Shown here in pieces: positions 7,083 to 13,395 of a stretch of 13,395 bases of DNA (within the stretch, counting starts at the first letter, position 1; each line of letters begins with the position of its first letter). The stretch spans positions 1 to 13,395 of the forward strand of contig CAMPIP010000050.1 of the NCBI GenBank assembly GCA_946886425.1, read 5' to 3'. A model generated the notes under the pieces. The model did no database searches. It saw only the letters and a program-made list of their open reading frames with translations, and was not told the origin of the DNA. A program made the position numbers and the translations under genes. Source of the stretch: an uncultured Actinomycetes bacterium. GTDB lineage: Bacteria > Actinomycetota > Thermoleophilia > Solirubrobacterales > 70-9.

Positions 7083-8032
7083 CAGGAACCAACCTTACTC
7101 GCCGGGTCGACCTCGGCCGGCATCTCGACGAAGTCCAGCCACTCCAGGTACTCCTCGGCGCGGCCGTGGAGGGCATCGTCGAACCTTTTCTGGATCACGC
7201 GGGTGATCTCGCCAGGGGGCCCGAGCGGGTGGTTGTCGATCTCCCGGACCGGCACCAGCTCGGCGGCGGTCCCGGTCAGGAAGACCTCGTCGGCGAGGTA
7301 GAGCTCGGCCCGGGCGATGTCGCGCTCTTCGACGCGGTAGCCCATGTCGCGGGCGATCTGGACCACCGAGGCGCGGGTGATCCCGTCGAGGATCGCGTTG
7401 GTGTGCCCCGGCGTGATCAGGACGCCGTCGCGGACTACGAAGACGTTCTCGCCGGAGCCCTCGGAGACGTGGCCGTGCTGGTCGAGCAGGATCGCCTCCT
7501 CGTAGCCGCCTTTCTGGGCCTCGGTCTTGGCAAGGATCGAGTTGAGGTACTGGCCGGCCGCCTTGGAGTGCGGGATCAGGCTGTCGCCGGAGATTGCCCG
7601 CCAGGAGGAGACGGCGGCGCGAATGCCGCTGCGAGCTGCCTCCTCGCCGAGGTACACCCCCCAGGGGAAGGCGGCGACGATCGCTTCCACCGGCGCGTCG
7701 GTCGCGTAGAGCCCGAGGCTGCCGTAGCCGCGGAAGACGAGCGGGCGGATATAGCAGGAGCCGAGCCCGTTGCCGCGGATCAAGTCGTGGGTGCCCTGGC
7801 GGATCTCCTCCGCCGAGTAGGGCATCTCCAGGTAATAGAGCTCGGCTGACTTGGCGAGCCGGTCGAGGTGGTCGCGATGGCGGAAGACGGCGGGACCGCG
7901 ATCCGTGTCGTAGCAGCGGATCCCCTCGAAAACCCCGGTTCCGTAGTGCATCGCGTGCGTGAGCACGTGCACCTGGGCGTCCTCCCAGGCGACCAGCTCG
8001 CCGTTCTTCCAAATCAAATCGACCCGCTCCAT
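7082..8032 (-). CDS. ilvE: Branched-chain amino acid aminotransferase
   Basis: This PLP fold-type IV transaminase performs the last step of leucine, isoleucine and valine synthesis, using glutamate as amino donor. The 316-aa product has LTHAMHYGTGVFEGIRCY, the PLP lysine Lys157 in PHSKAAGQYLNS, the class IV signature region EEAILLDQHGHVSEGSGENVFVV, and LTGTAAELVPVREID. The frame is open 39 codons further upstream, to 8149, but that would run 29 bases into the divergent repeat-protein gene and adds unrelated sequence. MERVDLIWKNGELV from ATG 8032 matches the family start. No Shine-Dalgarno precedes this ATG. A CATACT hexamer ends nine bases before it, so the mRNA may be leaderless or nearly so. 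It lies 129 bp upstream of cimA on the same strand, with structured RNA between. Confidence 0.95.
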   Translation of the reverse strand: MERVDLIWKNGELVAWEDAQVHVLTHAMHYGTGVFEGIRCYDTDRGPAVFRHRDHLDRLAKSAELYYLEMPYSAEEIRQGTHDLIRGNGLGSCYIRPLVFRGYGSLGLYATDAPVEAIVAAFPWGVYLGEEAARSGIRAAVSSWRAISGDSLIPHSKAAGQYLNSILAKTEAQKGGYEEAILLDQHGHVSEGSGENVFVVRDGVLITPGHTNAILDGITRASVVQIARDMGYRVEERDIARAELYLADEVFLTGTAAELVPVREIDNHPLGPPGEITRVIQKRFDDALHGRAEEYLEWLDFVEMPAEVDPASKVGS

Positions 8033-8040
8033 GTTGGGGA

Positions 8041-8071
8041 AGTATGCCCGATCAAACGCAGGTGATCGGGC
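8041..8071. promoter_or_regulatory. Perfect 9-bp inverted repeat and candidate ilvE -10 in the divergent ilvE/repeat-protein gap
   Basis: Plus-strand GCCCGATCA (8046-8054) and TGATCGGGC (8063-8071) are exact inverted copies separated by 8 bp. The left arm adjoins and shares one base with a minus-strand CATACT (8041-8046), a 4-of-6 match to a -10 box for ilvE. No convincing -35 box is visible. A dimeric repressor on the repeat would cover the ilvE promoter spacer. Alternatively, the element is an RNA hairpin in the 5' leader of the plus-strand gene. Confidence 0.4.
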
Positions 8072-8100
8072 CCGAGCCCGCGAAAGACGGCGGAAACGCA

Positions 8101-8109
8101 AAAAGGAGG
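8101..8109 (+). promoter_or_regulatory. Strong Shine-Dalgarno that sets the start of the repeat protein
   Basis: AAAAGGAGG lies 11 bases before the ATG at 8121. It decides against the earlier in-frame ATG at 7959, which lies inside ilvE. Confidence 0.75.
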
Positions 8110-8120
8110 CCCAGAAGCCA

Positions 8121-8996
8121 ATGACCTCGAGGTTCATCCCCAAGCTCAACTACGCGAACGTGATCGGGACGATCGCGCTCTTCGTCGCCCTCGGCGGCGT
8201 CGCCGTCGCGGCCGGGCTGCCGCGCAACAGCGTCGGTCCCAAGCAGCTGAAGCGCGGTGCCGTCACCCCGGCGAAACTCCGCAAGGCGGCGGTGACCAGC
8301 GGCAAGCTGGCCCCCGGCGCGGTGACGCCCGGCAAGATCGGCCCCAACGCGGTCGGGCCGGGCAATATCGGCAACGGCGCCATCAACAGCGCCAAGATCG
8401 GCTCCGGCGCGGTGATCGCCCGCTCGATCAAGAACAACGTCGTCACCACCAACAAACTGAACGGCAACGCGGTCACGACGGCGAAGCTGGGCAACGACGC
8501 GGTCACCACCGCGAAACTGAACAGCGGCGCGGTGACCAATCCGATCCTCGCCAACGGTTCGGTCACGGCCAACAAGTTGAGCGCCAAGTTCGGCGAAGAA
8601 GTCGGCCCGATCGTCGGCAACCTGAAGGCCGGCCAGACCCTGCGCGGCGTCTTCGACGTCGGTGGCAGCGTCGTCGGCAAAGAAGCCGGCACGGTGAAAA
8701 CCGCGAGCTACCGGGATTCGGTCGCGTTCCAGAACGCGCTGGCCGCGGCGGTGACCCCGAACGTAATGCCCCCCGGCATCGGCAGCGCCGCCTGCCCCGG
8801 CCTCGGCGCCGGAAACGCGACGCCGCAGGCGGCCGCCGGCCAGCTCTGCGTCTACGTCACGGCGGCGACGCCGGAAGCGACGCTGACCGTCGACGCCAAC
8901 ACCAACAGCCGGCTCGGCTTCGGCCTGCTCGCCCAGTTCAAAGACGGCGAAGCCGACAACCTCGTCCAGGGCGTCTGGGCGGTGACCGCTCCCTAG
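8121..8996 (+). CDS. Exported or membrane-anchored decapeptide-repeat protein, function unknown
   Basis: The 291-aa product begins with a short basic stretch and a hydrophobic segment (about 11-32: [20 protein letters not shown]), a signal peptide or anchor. Residues 36-155 are twelve gap-free 10-residue units with consensus [GN]AVTxxKLxx. Valine/isoleucine and leucine recur at fixed positions, suggesting a solenoid such as a beta-helix. A C-terminal domain (about 156-291) holds two cysteines that could form a disulfide. All five Glu codons are GAA, unlike the minus-strand neighbours. I associate this architecture with large families in Thermoleophilia; no function is known to me. The gene is divergent from ilvE, and its TAG shares the CTAG with the stop of leuB. 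Confidence 0.85.
   Translation: MTSRFIPKLNYANVIGTIALFVALGGVAVAAGLPRNSVGPKQLKRGAVTPAKLRKAAVTSGKLAPGAVTPGKIGPNAVGPGNIGNGAINSAKIGSGAVIARSIKNNVVTTNKLNGNAVTTAKLGNDAVTTAKLNSGAVTNPILANGSVTANKLSAKFGEEVGPIVGNLKAGQTLRGVFDVGGSVVGKEAGTVKTASYRDSVAFQNALAAAVTPNVMPPGIGSAACPGLGAGNATPQAAAGQLCVYVTAATPEATLTVDANTNSRLGFGLLAQFKDGEADNLVQGVWAVTAP
8226..8585 (+). repeat. Twelve tandem 30-bp coding repeats (10-residue units)
   Basis: The coding sequence for residues 36-155 consists of twelve consecutive 30-bp units with no insertions or deletions. The protein consensus is AVT-x-x-KL, preceded by G or N. The nucleotide copies are diverged, with 'gcggt[cg]ac' and 'aa[ag]ct[cg]' being the best conserved parts. This suggests an old expansion held by selection rather than a recent slippage array. 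Confidence 0.8.
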
Positions 8997-10105
8997 GAGC
9001 TGCCGAGGACGGCGAGGACCGCGTCGGTCATCTCGTCGGTCCCGACCTCGACCTCGGCGGGGACGTCTGGCATCGGAGGCGGTGCCAGCGTTCCCGCCGC
9101 CAGGTCCGGGGTGCGCAGTCCCTTCTCGAGGACCGCGTCGACCGCGTCCTCGATGCGGGCGGCGTCGTCGGCCCGGCCGAAACCGTGCCGCAGCATCATC
9201 GCCGCAGAGAGGAAGGTCGCGAGCGGGTTGGCGATCCCCTTGCCGGCGATGTCCGGCGCCGAGCCGTGGACCGGCTCGAAGAGCCCCGGGACGCCGTCCT
9301 CGCCGAGGCTGGCGGAGGGCAGCATTCCCAGCGAGCCGGTCAGCATCGCCGACTCGTCGCTGAGGATGTCGCCGAAGAGGTTCTCGGTGACGATCACGTC
9401 GAAGTCGGCTGGGCGCGAGACCAGCTGCATCGCCGCGTTGTCGACCAGCAGGTGGTCGAGCTCGACGTCGTCGTACTCGGGAGCGATGCGGGTGACGACC
9501 TCGCGCCAGAGCCGCGAGGTCTCCAGGACGTTGGCCTTGTCGACCGAGGTGACGCGCGGCCGGCGGCCGGAGCCGGCGGCGCGCCGGCGGGCCGCTTCGA
9601 AGGCGGTGCGGGCGATCCGTTCGATTTCGGCGGCGTCGTACTCGCAGGTGTCGTGGGCGGCGTCGCCGTCGCGGCCGGAGGCGCCGAAGTAGATGCCGCC
9701 GGTTAGCTCGCGGACGACCAGCAGGTCGGTCCCGGCGATCCGCTCCTCGCGCAGCGGGCTGGCGCCGACCAGCGCCGGGCTGGGCCGGACCGGGCGCAGG
9801 TTGGCGTAGAGGCCCATCCCCTTGCGGAGGCCGAGCAGGCCCTGCTCGGGGCGCGGCGCGTCCGGGTCGGTGGTGTCCCACTTGGGACCGCCGACGGCGC
9901 CGAGCAGGACCGCGTCGGACTCGCGGCAGGCGGCCAGCACCTCGTCGGTGAGGGCGGTGCCGTGGGCGTCGATCGAACAGCCGCCGAGCGGGTGCTCGGT
10001 GAACTCGAACTCGCCGAAGGTCTCCAGCAGTCGCCGGGTCGCGGCGACGATCTCCGGCCCGATCCCGTCGCCGGGCAGCAGGACTATGCGGGGCGCATCG
10101 CTCAC
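8993..10105 (-). CDS. leuB: 3-isopropylmalate dehydrogenase
   Basis: It oxidatively decarboxylates 3-isopropylmalate with NAD+ in leucine synthesis; family members also accept the beta-methylmalate made from citramalate. The 370-aa product has [12 protein letters not shown] (9-20), the substrate-binding [20 protein letters not shown] with [10 protein letters not shown] (Tyr139), Lys190 in VDKANVLE, metal ligands Asp222, Asp246 and Asp250 ([10 protein letters not shown], 242-251), and the NAD-binding [16 protein letters not shown]. The start is GTG at 10105; the next downstream ATG is out of frame. Ribosome-site strength is poor, and the gene follows the methyltransferase by 25 bp. Its TAG overlaps the TAG of the convergent repeat-protein gene in one CTAG, so any terminator would lie inside that gene. 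Confidence 0.97.
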   Translation of the reverse strand: MSDAPRIVLLPGDGIGPEIVAATRRLLETFGEFEFTEHPLGGCSIDAHGTALTDEVLAACRESDAVLLGAVGGPKWDTTDPDAPRPEQGLLGLRKGMGLYANLRPVRPSPALVGASPLREERIAGTDLLVVRELTGGIYFGASGRDGDAAHDTCEYDAAEIERIARTAFEAARRRAAGSGRRPRVTSVDKANVLETSRLWREVVTRIAPEYDDVELDHLLVDNAAMQLVSRPADFDVIVTENLFGDILSDESAMLTGSLGMLPSASLGEDGVPGLFEPVHGSAPDIAGKGIANPLATFLSAAMMLRHGFGRADDAARIEDAVDAVLEKGLRTPDLAAGTLAPPPMPDVPAEVEVGTDEMTDAVLAVLGSS

Positions 10106-10130
10106 GGGGCGGCCACTTTACGCGCTTCGC

Positions 10131-10886
10131 TCAGGCGGCGACGGCATCGATGTTGAGCCGCACGTAGTCGAGTTTCAGCGGCTTCCCCTCGAGGGCGAGG
10201 ATCTCGTCGTAGAAGGGCTCGCGCAGCTCTTCCGGGAGCCGCTCCAGGTGGGCGCCGAGGCAGACCGTGGCGACGAAGTCGCGCGGCTCCGGCGGCGTCA
10301 CCGACCAGGGTTCCAGCCAGCAGCGGACCCGCTCGAAGCCCGCCCGCCGGAGCCGCTCCTCGGTCTCCTCCGCCGTTGCATAATTCCAGGGCCGGTCGAA
10401 GTCATCGAAGTAGGGCGCGTAGGGCTCACGGGTGGCGACCTCCTCGCCGGCGCGGCGGAACGTCTCGATGTTGCCGGCGCCGCCGCACTGGGCTGCCAGG
10501 CGGCCACCGGGGCGCAGCGCCGCGTGCAGGCGGGCGAAGAGCAGGTCGTGGTCGGCGATCCAGTGGAAGACGGCGCTGGAGAAGGCCGCGTCGACCTCGT
10601 CTTCCAGCTCGAGCGCGGTCAGGTCGCTGTGGATCGCCCGGTCCCCGGGCCGCAGCACGCCGCCCACGGCCTCGATCATCGAAGCCGAGCCGTCGACCGC
10701 GACGACGCGGCCCCGTGGCACCCGCTCGATCACCAGGCCGGTGACACGGCCGCTGCCGCAGCCGGCGTCGAGGACCGTCTCGTCGCCGCGGAGGTCGAGC
10801 CGGTCGAGGGTCGCGTTGGCCCAGTCCTCGTGCGGGATCGAGACCCGCTCGTAGGTCTCGGCGTCCCAGTCGCGGCTGACCTTCAT
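10131..10886 (-). CDS. SAM-dependent methyltransferase resembling trans-aconitate 2-methyltransferase
   Basis: This 251-aa class I methyltransferase has motif I VLDAGCGSG (38-46), the acidic residue Asp65 in VAVDGSASMI, FHWIADHD after strand 4 and LRPGGRLAAQ after strand 5. The N-terminal Trp/Tyr pattern (DWDAETYERVS) and the HW-D motif recall trans-aconitate methyltransferase (Tam). Its ATG is one base after the leuD stop and leuB follows 25 bases later, so it is made as part of the leu operon. Tam-type enzymes methylate carboxylates of dehydrated tricarboxylates, and yeast Tmt1 is known to methylate 3-isopropylmalate. A role on a leucine or citramalate intermediate or its dehydrated by-product is therefore a reasonable inference. 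A generic methyltransferase with another small-molecule substrate remains possible. Confidence 0.88.
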   Translation of the reverse strand: MKVSRDWDAETYERVSIPHEDWANATLDRLDLRGDETVLDAGCGSGRVTGLVIERVPRGRVVAVDGSASMIEAVGGVLRPGDRAIHSDLTALELEDEVDAAFSSAVFHWIADHDLLFARLHAALRPGGRLAAQCGGAGNIETFRRAGEEVATREPYAPYFDDFDRPWNYATAEETEERLRRAGFERVRCWLEPWSVTPPEPRDFVATVCLGAHLERLPEELREPFYDEILALEGKPLKLDYVRLNIDAVAA

Positions 10887-10887
10887 C

Positions 10888-11451
10888 TCAGAGCGCGGTC
10901 GTGACCGGCGCCGGCCGTGCCGCCGCCCGCTCCTCGTAGGTGTCGATCGCGCCCGCGTTCTCGAGGGTGATGCCGATGTCGTCGAGGCCGTTCAGCAGCC
11001 GGTGCTTGACGTCGTGCTCGATCGAGAACTGGAAGACGCCGGCGGCGCAGGTGACAGTCTCGTCGTCGACGTCGATCCGCGCCTCACCGGCCTCGGCGAC
11101 CGCCCTGCACTGCTCCTCCCCGAGCACCGCCGGCAACAGCCCGATCTTCGTGCAGTTGGAGTAGAAGATGTCGGCGAACGAGGGAGCGACGATCGCCTCG
11201 AAGCCGAAGTCCTCCAGCGCCCAGGGGGCGTGCTCGCGCGAGGAGCCGCAGCCGAAGTTGCGGCCGGCGACCAGGATCGGGTTCGGCTCCAGCTCGATCT
11301 CGCCGTCGCGGATCCAGTCGTAGAAGAGGAACTCGCCGAAGCCGGTCCGCTCGACCCGTTTGAGGAACTGCTTGGGGATGATCTGGTCGGTGTCGACGTC
11401 GCTGCGGTCCAGCACCGACACCTTGCCCTCGATGACGTCAATCGGTCGCAT
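10888..11451 (-). CDS. leuD: 3-isopropylmalate dehydratase small subunit
   Basis: LeuD supplies the swivelling substrate-specificity domain that pairs with LeuC to isomerise 2-isopropylmalate to 3-isopropylmalate (and citramalate to 3-methylmalate). The product of 187 aa contains DRSDVDTDQIIPKQFLKRVE near the N-terminus and the family motif AGRNFGCGSSREHAPWAL, then IVAPSFADIFYSNCTKIGLLP. A TTG at 11463 is also in frame, but its bases belong to the sequence TTGGAG. The GGAG there (11458-11461) stands six bases before ATG 11451, which is the better start. With it, the gene begins two bases after the leuC stop. The methyltransferase start follows one base after the stop. Confidence 0.96.
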   Translation of the reverse strand: MRPIDVIEGKVSVLDRSDVDTDQIIPKQFLKRVERTGFGEFLFYDWIRDGEIELEPNPILVAGRNFGCGSSREHAPWALEDFGFEAIVAPSFADIFYSNCTKIGLLPAVLGEEQCRAVAEAGEARIDVDDETVTCAAGVFQFSIEHDVKHRLLNGLDDIGITLENAGAIDTYEERAAARPAPVTTAL

Positions 11452-11453
11452 GT

Positions 11454-12839
11454 TCAGCTCCAATCCCTGATGTCGACGAAATGGCCCTCGATGGCGGCCG
11501 CGGCGGCCATCTTCGGGCTGACCAGGTGGGTGCGCCCGCCCTTGCCCTGGCGGCCCTCGAAGTTGCGGTTCGAGGTCGAGGCGCAGCGCTCACCCTCCAT
11601 GAGGATGTCCGGGTTCATGCCCAGGCACATCGAGCAGCCCGCCTCGCGCCATTCGAAGCCGGCGCCGCGGAAGACCTCGTCGAGGCCCTCGGCTTCGGCG
11701 GCGGCTTTGACCTGCTGGGAGCCGGGCACGACCATGCCGTGCACCGAGCTGGCGACCTTGCGGCCCTCGACGATCGCCGCCGCCTCGCGCAGGTCCTCGA
11801 TCCGAGAATTGGTGCAGGAGCCGATGAAGACCCGTTCCGGGGCGATCTCGGTCATCGGCGTGCCGGCCTTCAGTCCCATGTAGGTGAGGGCGCGTTCGGC
11901 GGACTCGCGGTCGGCCGGAGTCTCCATCGCCGCCGGATCGGGGACCCGGTCGGTGACCTCGATGACCATCCCGGGGGTCGTTCCCCAGGTGACCATCGGC
12001 GAGATGCCGGAGGCGTCGATCTCGACCTCGGTGTCGAAGCTTGCACCCGCCTCGGTCGGCAGCTGCCGCCAGGCCTCGACGGCGGCCTCGAAGTCGGCTG
12101 GCGCCGCGGCCTTGCCGCGCACCCACTCGAAGGTCCGCTCGTCGGGGGCGATCATCCCGGCGCGGCCGCCGCCCTCGATCGTCATGTTGCAGATCGTCAT
12201 CCGGCCCGGCATCGCCAGCGCCTCGATCGCCGGTCCCGCGTACTCGACGGCGTAGCCGGCCATGCCGCCGGTGCCGAGGCGCCCGATCGTCGCCAGGATC
12301 AGGTCCTTGGGCGTGACCCCGGCGCCGAGCGCGCCGCTGTAGTTGATCCGCATCGTCTGCGGCCGCTTCTGGACCAGGCACTGGGTCGCCAGCACGTGCT
12401 CGACCTCGGAGGTGCCGATCCCGAAGGCCAGCGCCCCGAAGGCGCCGTGGGTGGAGGTGTGGCTGTCACCGCAGACGATCGTCATGCCCGGCTGGGTGAC
12501 CCCCAGCTCCGGGCCGATCACGTGGACGATGCCCTGCTTGTCGGAGCCCAGCGAGTAGATCGGGATCCCGAACTCCTCGCAGTTGCGCTCCAGGGTCTCG
12601 ACCTGGACGCGGGAGAGCTCGTCGGCGATCAGCCGGGCGACCATGGTGCCGTCGGTGGGCACGTTGTGGTCGGCCGTGGCCAGCGTCTTGTCGGGGCGGC
12701 GCACCGGCCGGCCCGCCATCCGCAGCCCGTCGAAGGCCTGCGGCGAGGTGACCTCGTGGACCAGGTGCAGGTCGATGTAGATCAACCCGTCGGAAACCTC
12801 GTGGGCCTCCCAGATCTTGTCGAACATGGTTTTGGGCAT
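11454..12839 (-). CDS. leuC: 3-isopropylmalate dehydratase large subunit
   Basis: This is the aconitase-superfamily subunit that carries the [4Fe-4S] cluster and, with LeuD, isomerises 2-isopropylmalate; the same complex processes citramalate. The 461-aa product is a bacterial-type LeuC. It has [17 protein letters not shown] near the N-terminus, [32 protein letters not shown] in the active-site region, and the three cluster cysteines Cys342 (IGSCTNSR), Cys402 and Cys405 (GCSMCLGMN), spaced as in the family. ATG 12839 has a very strong Shine-Dalgarno, GAGGAGGAG (12848-12856), eight bases upstream. The gene starts four bases after the stop of the XRE-cupin regulator and ends two bases before leuD, so the run reads as one operon. 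Confidence 0.97.
   Translation of the reverse strand: MPKTMFDKIWEAHEVSDGLIYIDLHLVHEVTSPQAFDGLRMAGRPVRRPDKTLATADHNVPTDGTMVARLIADELSRVQVETLERNCEEFGIPIYSLGSDKQGIVHVIGPELGVTQPGMTIVCGDSHTSTHGAFGALAFGIGTSEVEHVLATQCLVQKRPQTMRINYSGALGAGVTPKDLILATIGRLGTGGMAGYAVEYAGPAIEALAMPGRMTICNMTIEGGGRAGMIAPDERTFEWVRGKAAAPADFEAAVEAWRQLPTEAGASFDTEVEIDASGISPMVTWGTTPGMVIEVTDRVPDPAAMETPADRESAERALTYMGLKAGTPMTEIAPERVFIGSCTNSRIEDLREAAAIVEGRKVASSVHGMVVPGSQQVKAAAEAEGLDEVFRGAGFEWREAGCSMCLGMNPDILMEGERCASTSNRNFEGRQGKGGRTHLVSPKMAAAAAIEGHFVDIRDWS
11458..11461 (-). promoter_or_regulatory. Shine-Dalgarno that decides the leuD start
   Basis: The minus strand reads GGAG-CTGAAC-ATG. The ideal six-base spacing selects ATG 11451 over TTG 11463 and places the ribosome site inside the end of leuC. 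Confidence 0.7.
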
Positions 12840-12843
12840 AGCG

Positions 12844-13395
12844 TCAGCTCCTCCTCAGGCCGGCGGCGATCACGGCGAGGAAGCGGGTCGGCTCCTCGCC
12901 TTCGTTCTCGAAGTGATGGGGAAGGTCGGCGTCGAAGGTGACGCTGTCGCCGGCGCCGAGCTCGTGGCGGCTGCCGTCGACGACCAGGGCCAGGGTCCCG
13001 GACAGGACGACGGCCGTCTCGCGGCTGCCGGGCTCGTGCATCGGCGGGTCCTCGCGGCCGCCGGTGCTGGCGCCGGGCTCCAGCGTGTGCAGGGAGACGT
13101 CCGCGCGCTGCCCGGGCAGCGGCGGCGTCAGCTCCTCGAAGCGGTGGCCGCCGCGCTCGGAGTGGCGGCGGGAGTCGGCGCGGCTGACGGCGACGTGCGA
13201 GCCCTCGTCCAGACGCAGCAGCTGCGAAAGCGTCAGCTCCAGGCCGGCGGCGATCTTGGCGGCTACCGCCAGGGTCGGGCTGGTCTCGCCGCGCTCGACC
13301 TGCGAGAGCATCGGCGCGCTGACGCCGCTGCGCTCGGCCAGGTCCCGCAGCGAGAGCCCCATCGCCTCGCGCAGGGCGCGCATGCGGGACCTGGC
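12844..13395 (-). CDS. XRE-family HTH / cupin transcriptional regulator, 5' end cut by the window
   Basis: An N-terminal helix-turn-helix of the Cro/CI (XRE) type ([30 protein letters not shown]..., within about the first 55 residues) is joined to a C-terminal cupin barrel ([23 protein letters not shown] and [18 protein letters not shown]) that would bind a small effector. An internal ATG at 13383 gives 179 aa. The frame stays open to the window edge, with ARSR preceding [15 protein letters not shown], as in family members where the helix-turn-helix begins about ten residues earlier. The natural start therefore probably lies outside. The stop is four bases before leuC, making this the first visible gene of the leu operon. 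Local, possibly autoregulatory, control of leucine genes is an inference; the effector is unknown. Confidence 0.9.
   Translation of the reverse strand, partial: ARSRMRALREAMGLSLRDLAERSGVSAPMLSQVERGETSPTLAVAAKIAAGLELTLSQLLRLDEGSHVAVSRADSRRHSERGGHRFEELTPPLPGQRADVSLHTLEPGASTGGREDPPMHEPGSRETAVVLSGTLALVVDGSRHELGAGDSVTFDADLPHHFENEGEEPTRFLAVIAAGLRRS
12848..12856 (-). promoter_or_regulatory. Strong Shine-Dalgarno of leuC
   Basis: GAGGAGGAG lies eight bases before the leuC ATG, inside the last codons of the regulator gene. This suggests high leuC expression independent of coupling. Confidence 0.7.

Noticed and set aside
7959..8120. N-terminal extension of the repeat protein to ATG 7959
   Set aside because: It lies within ilvE. 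The hydrophobic export segment and AAAAGGAGG support ATG 8121.
8033..8149. N-terminal extension of ilvE to ATG 8149
   Set aside because: It would overlap the divergent gene and swallow the Shine-Dalgarno and inverted repeat. The added residues do not resemble the family.
8256..8585. Tandem 30-bp units considered as CRISPR or intergenic satellite
   Set aside because: The units are in frame within a coding sequence, have no spacers, and are conserved at protein rather than nucleotide level.
8052..9881. Minus-strand 609-codon frame across leuB and the repeat protein
   Set aside because: It runs in another frame of leuB and antisense to the repeat protein, and shows no recognisable motif. Both overlapped genes are well supported.
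11481..12941. Plus-strand 486-codon frame opposite leuC
   Set aside because: It is antisense to leuC, which has all three cluster cysteines. The His/Arg/Gly/Asp-rich translation is typical of GC-rich complements.

Overview
The window is a compact, very GC-rich, gene-dense piece of a bacterial chromosome. No gene-free stretch exceeds about 130 bases. The organism is most likely an actinobacterium of the class Thermoleophilia (Solirubrobacter/Gaiella-like). The reasons are strong G+C bias at third codon positions, frequent GTG/TTG starts, stop-start overlaps, and a secreted or membrane-anchored protein made of 'AVTxxKL' decapeptide repeats behind an 'ALFVALGG' hydrophobic segment, a family I associate with that class. 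The assignment is an inference; no 16S or other marker lies in the window.

Layout, left to right. (1) Plus strand, 1-2235: a class A penicillin-binding protein with an acidic tail; its 5' end is missing or frameshifted. (2) Minus strand, 8032 down to 2222: ilvE, then a 129-bp structured gap, then cimA, a DegT-type aminotransferase, argH and an AAG/MPG-type DNA glycosylase. The last four genes are joined by 4-, 1- and 4-base overlaps. (3) Plus strand, 8121-8996: the decapeptide-repeat protein, divergent from ilvE across an 88-bp gap that holds a perfect 9-bp inverted repeat, and convergent with leuB so that both stop codons share one CTAG. (4) Minus strand, 13395 down to 8993: an XRE-cupin regulator (cut by the right edge), leuC, leuD, a SAM methyltransferase and leuB, with gaps of 4, 2, 1 and 25 bases.

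The metabolic theme is branched-chain amino acid synthesis. CimA makes citramalate from pyruvate and acetyl-CoA. LeuCD and LeuB, which serve leucine synthesis, can also carry citramalate to 2-oxobutanoate, the isoleucine precursor. IlvE performs the last transamination. No leuA, ilvBN, ilvC or ilvD is present here. ArgH completes arginine synthesis. The upstream XRE-cupin protein is the obvious candidate regulator of the leu genes.

The least expected items are: a trans-aconitate-methyltransferase-like enzyme inside leuC-leuD-leuB; a CimA that lacks the conserved Gln of the family signature; three consecutive perfect hairpins with a possible 15-residue leader ORF before cimA; and two mutually exclusive hairpins at the start of the glycosylase gene.
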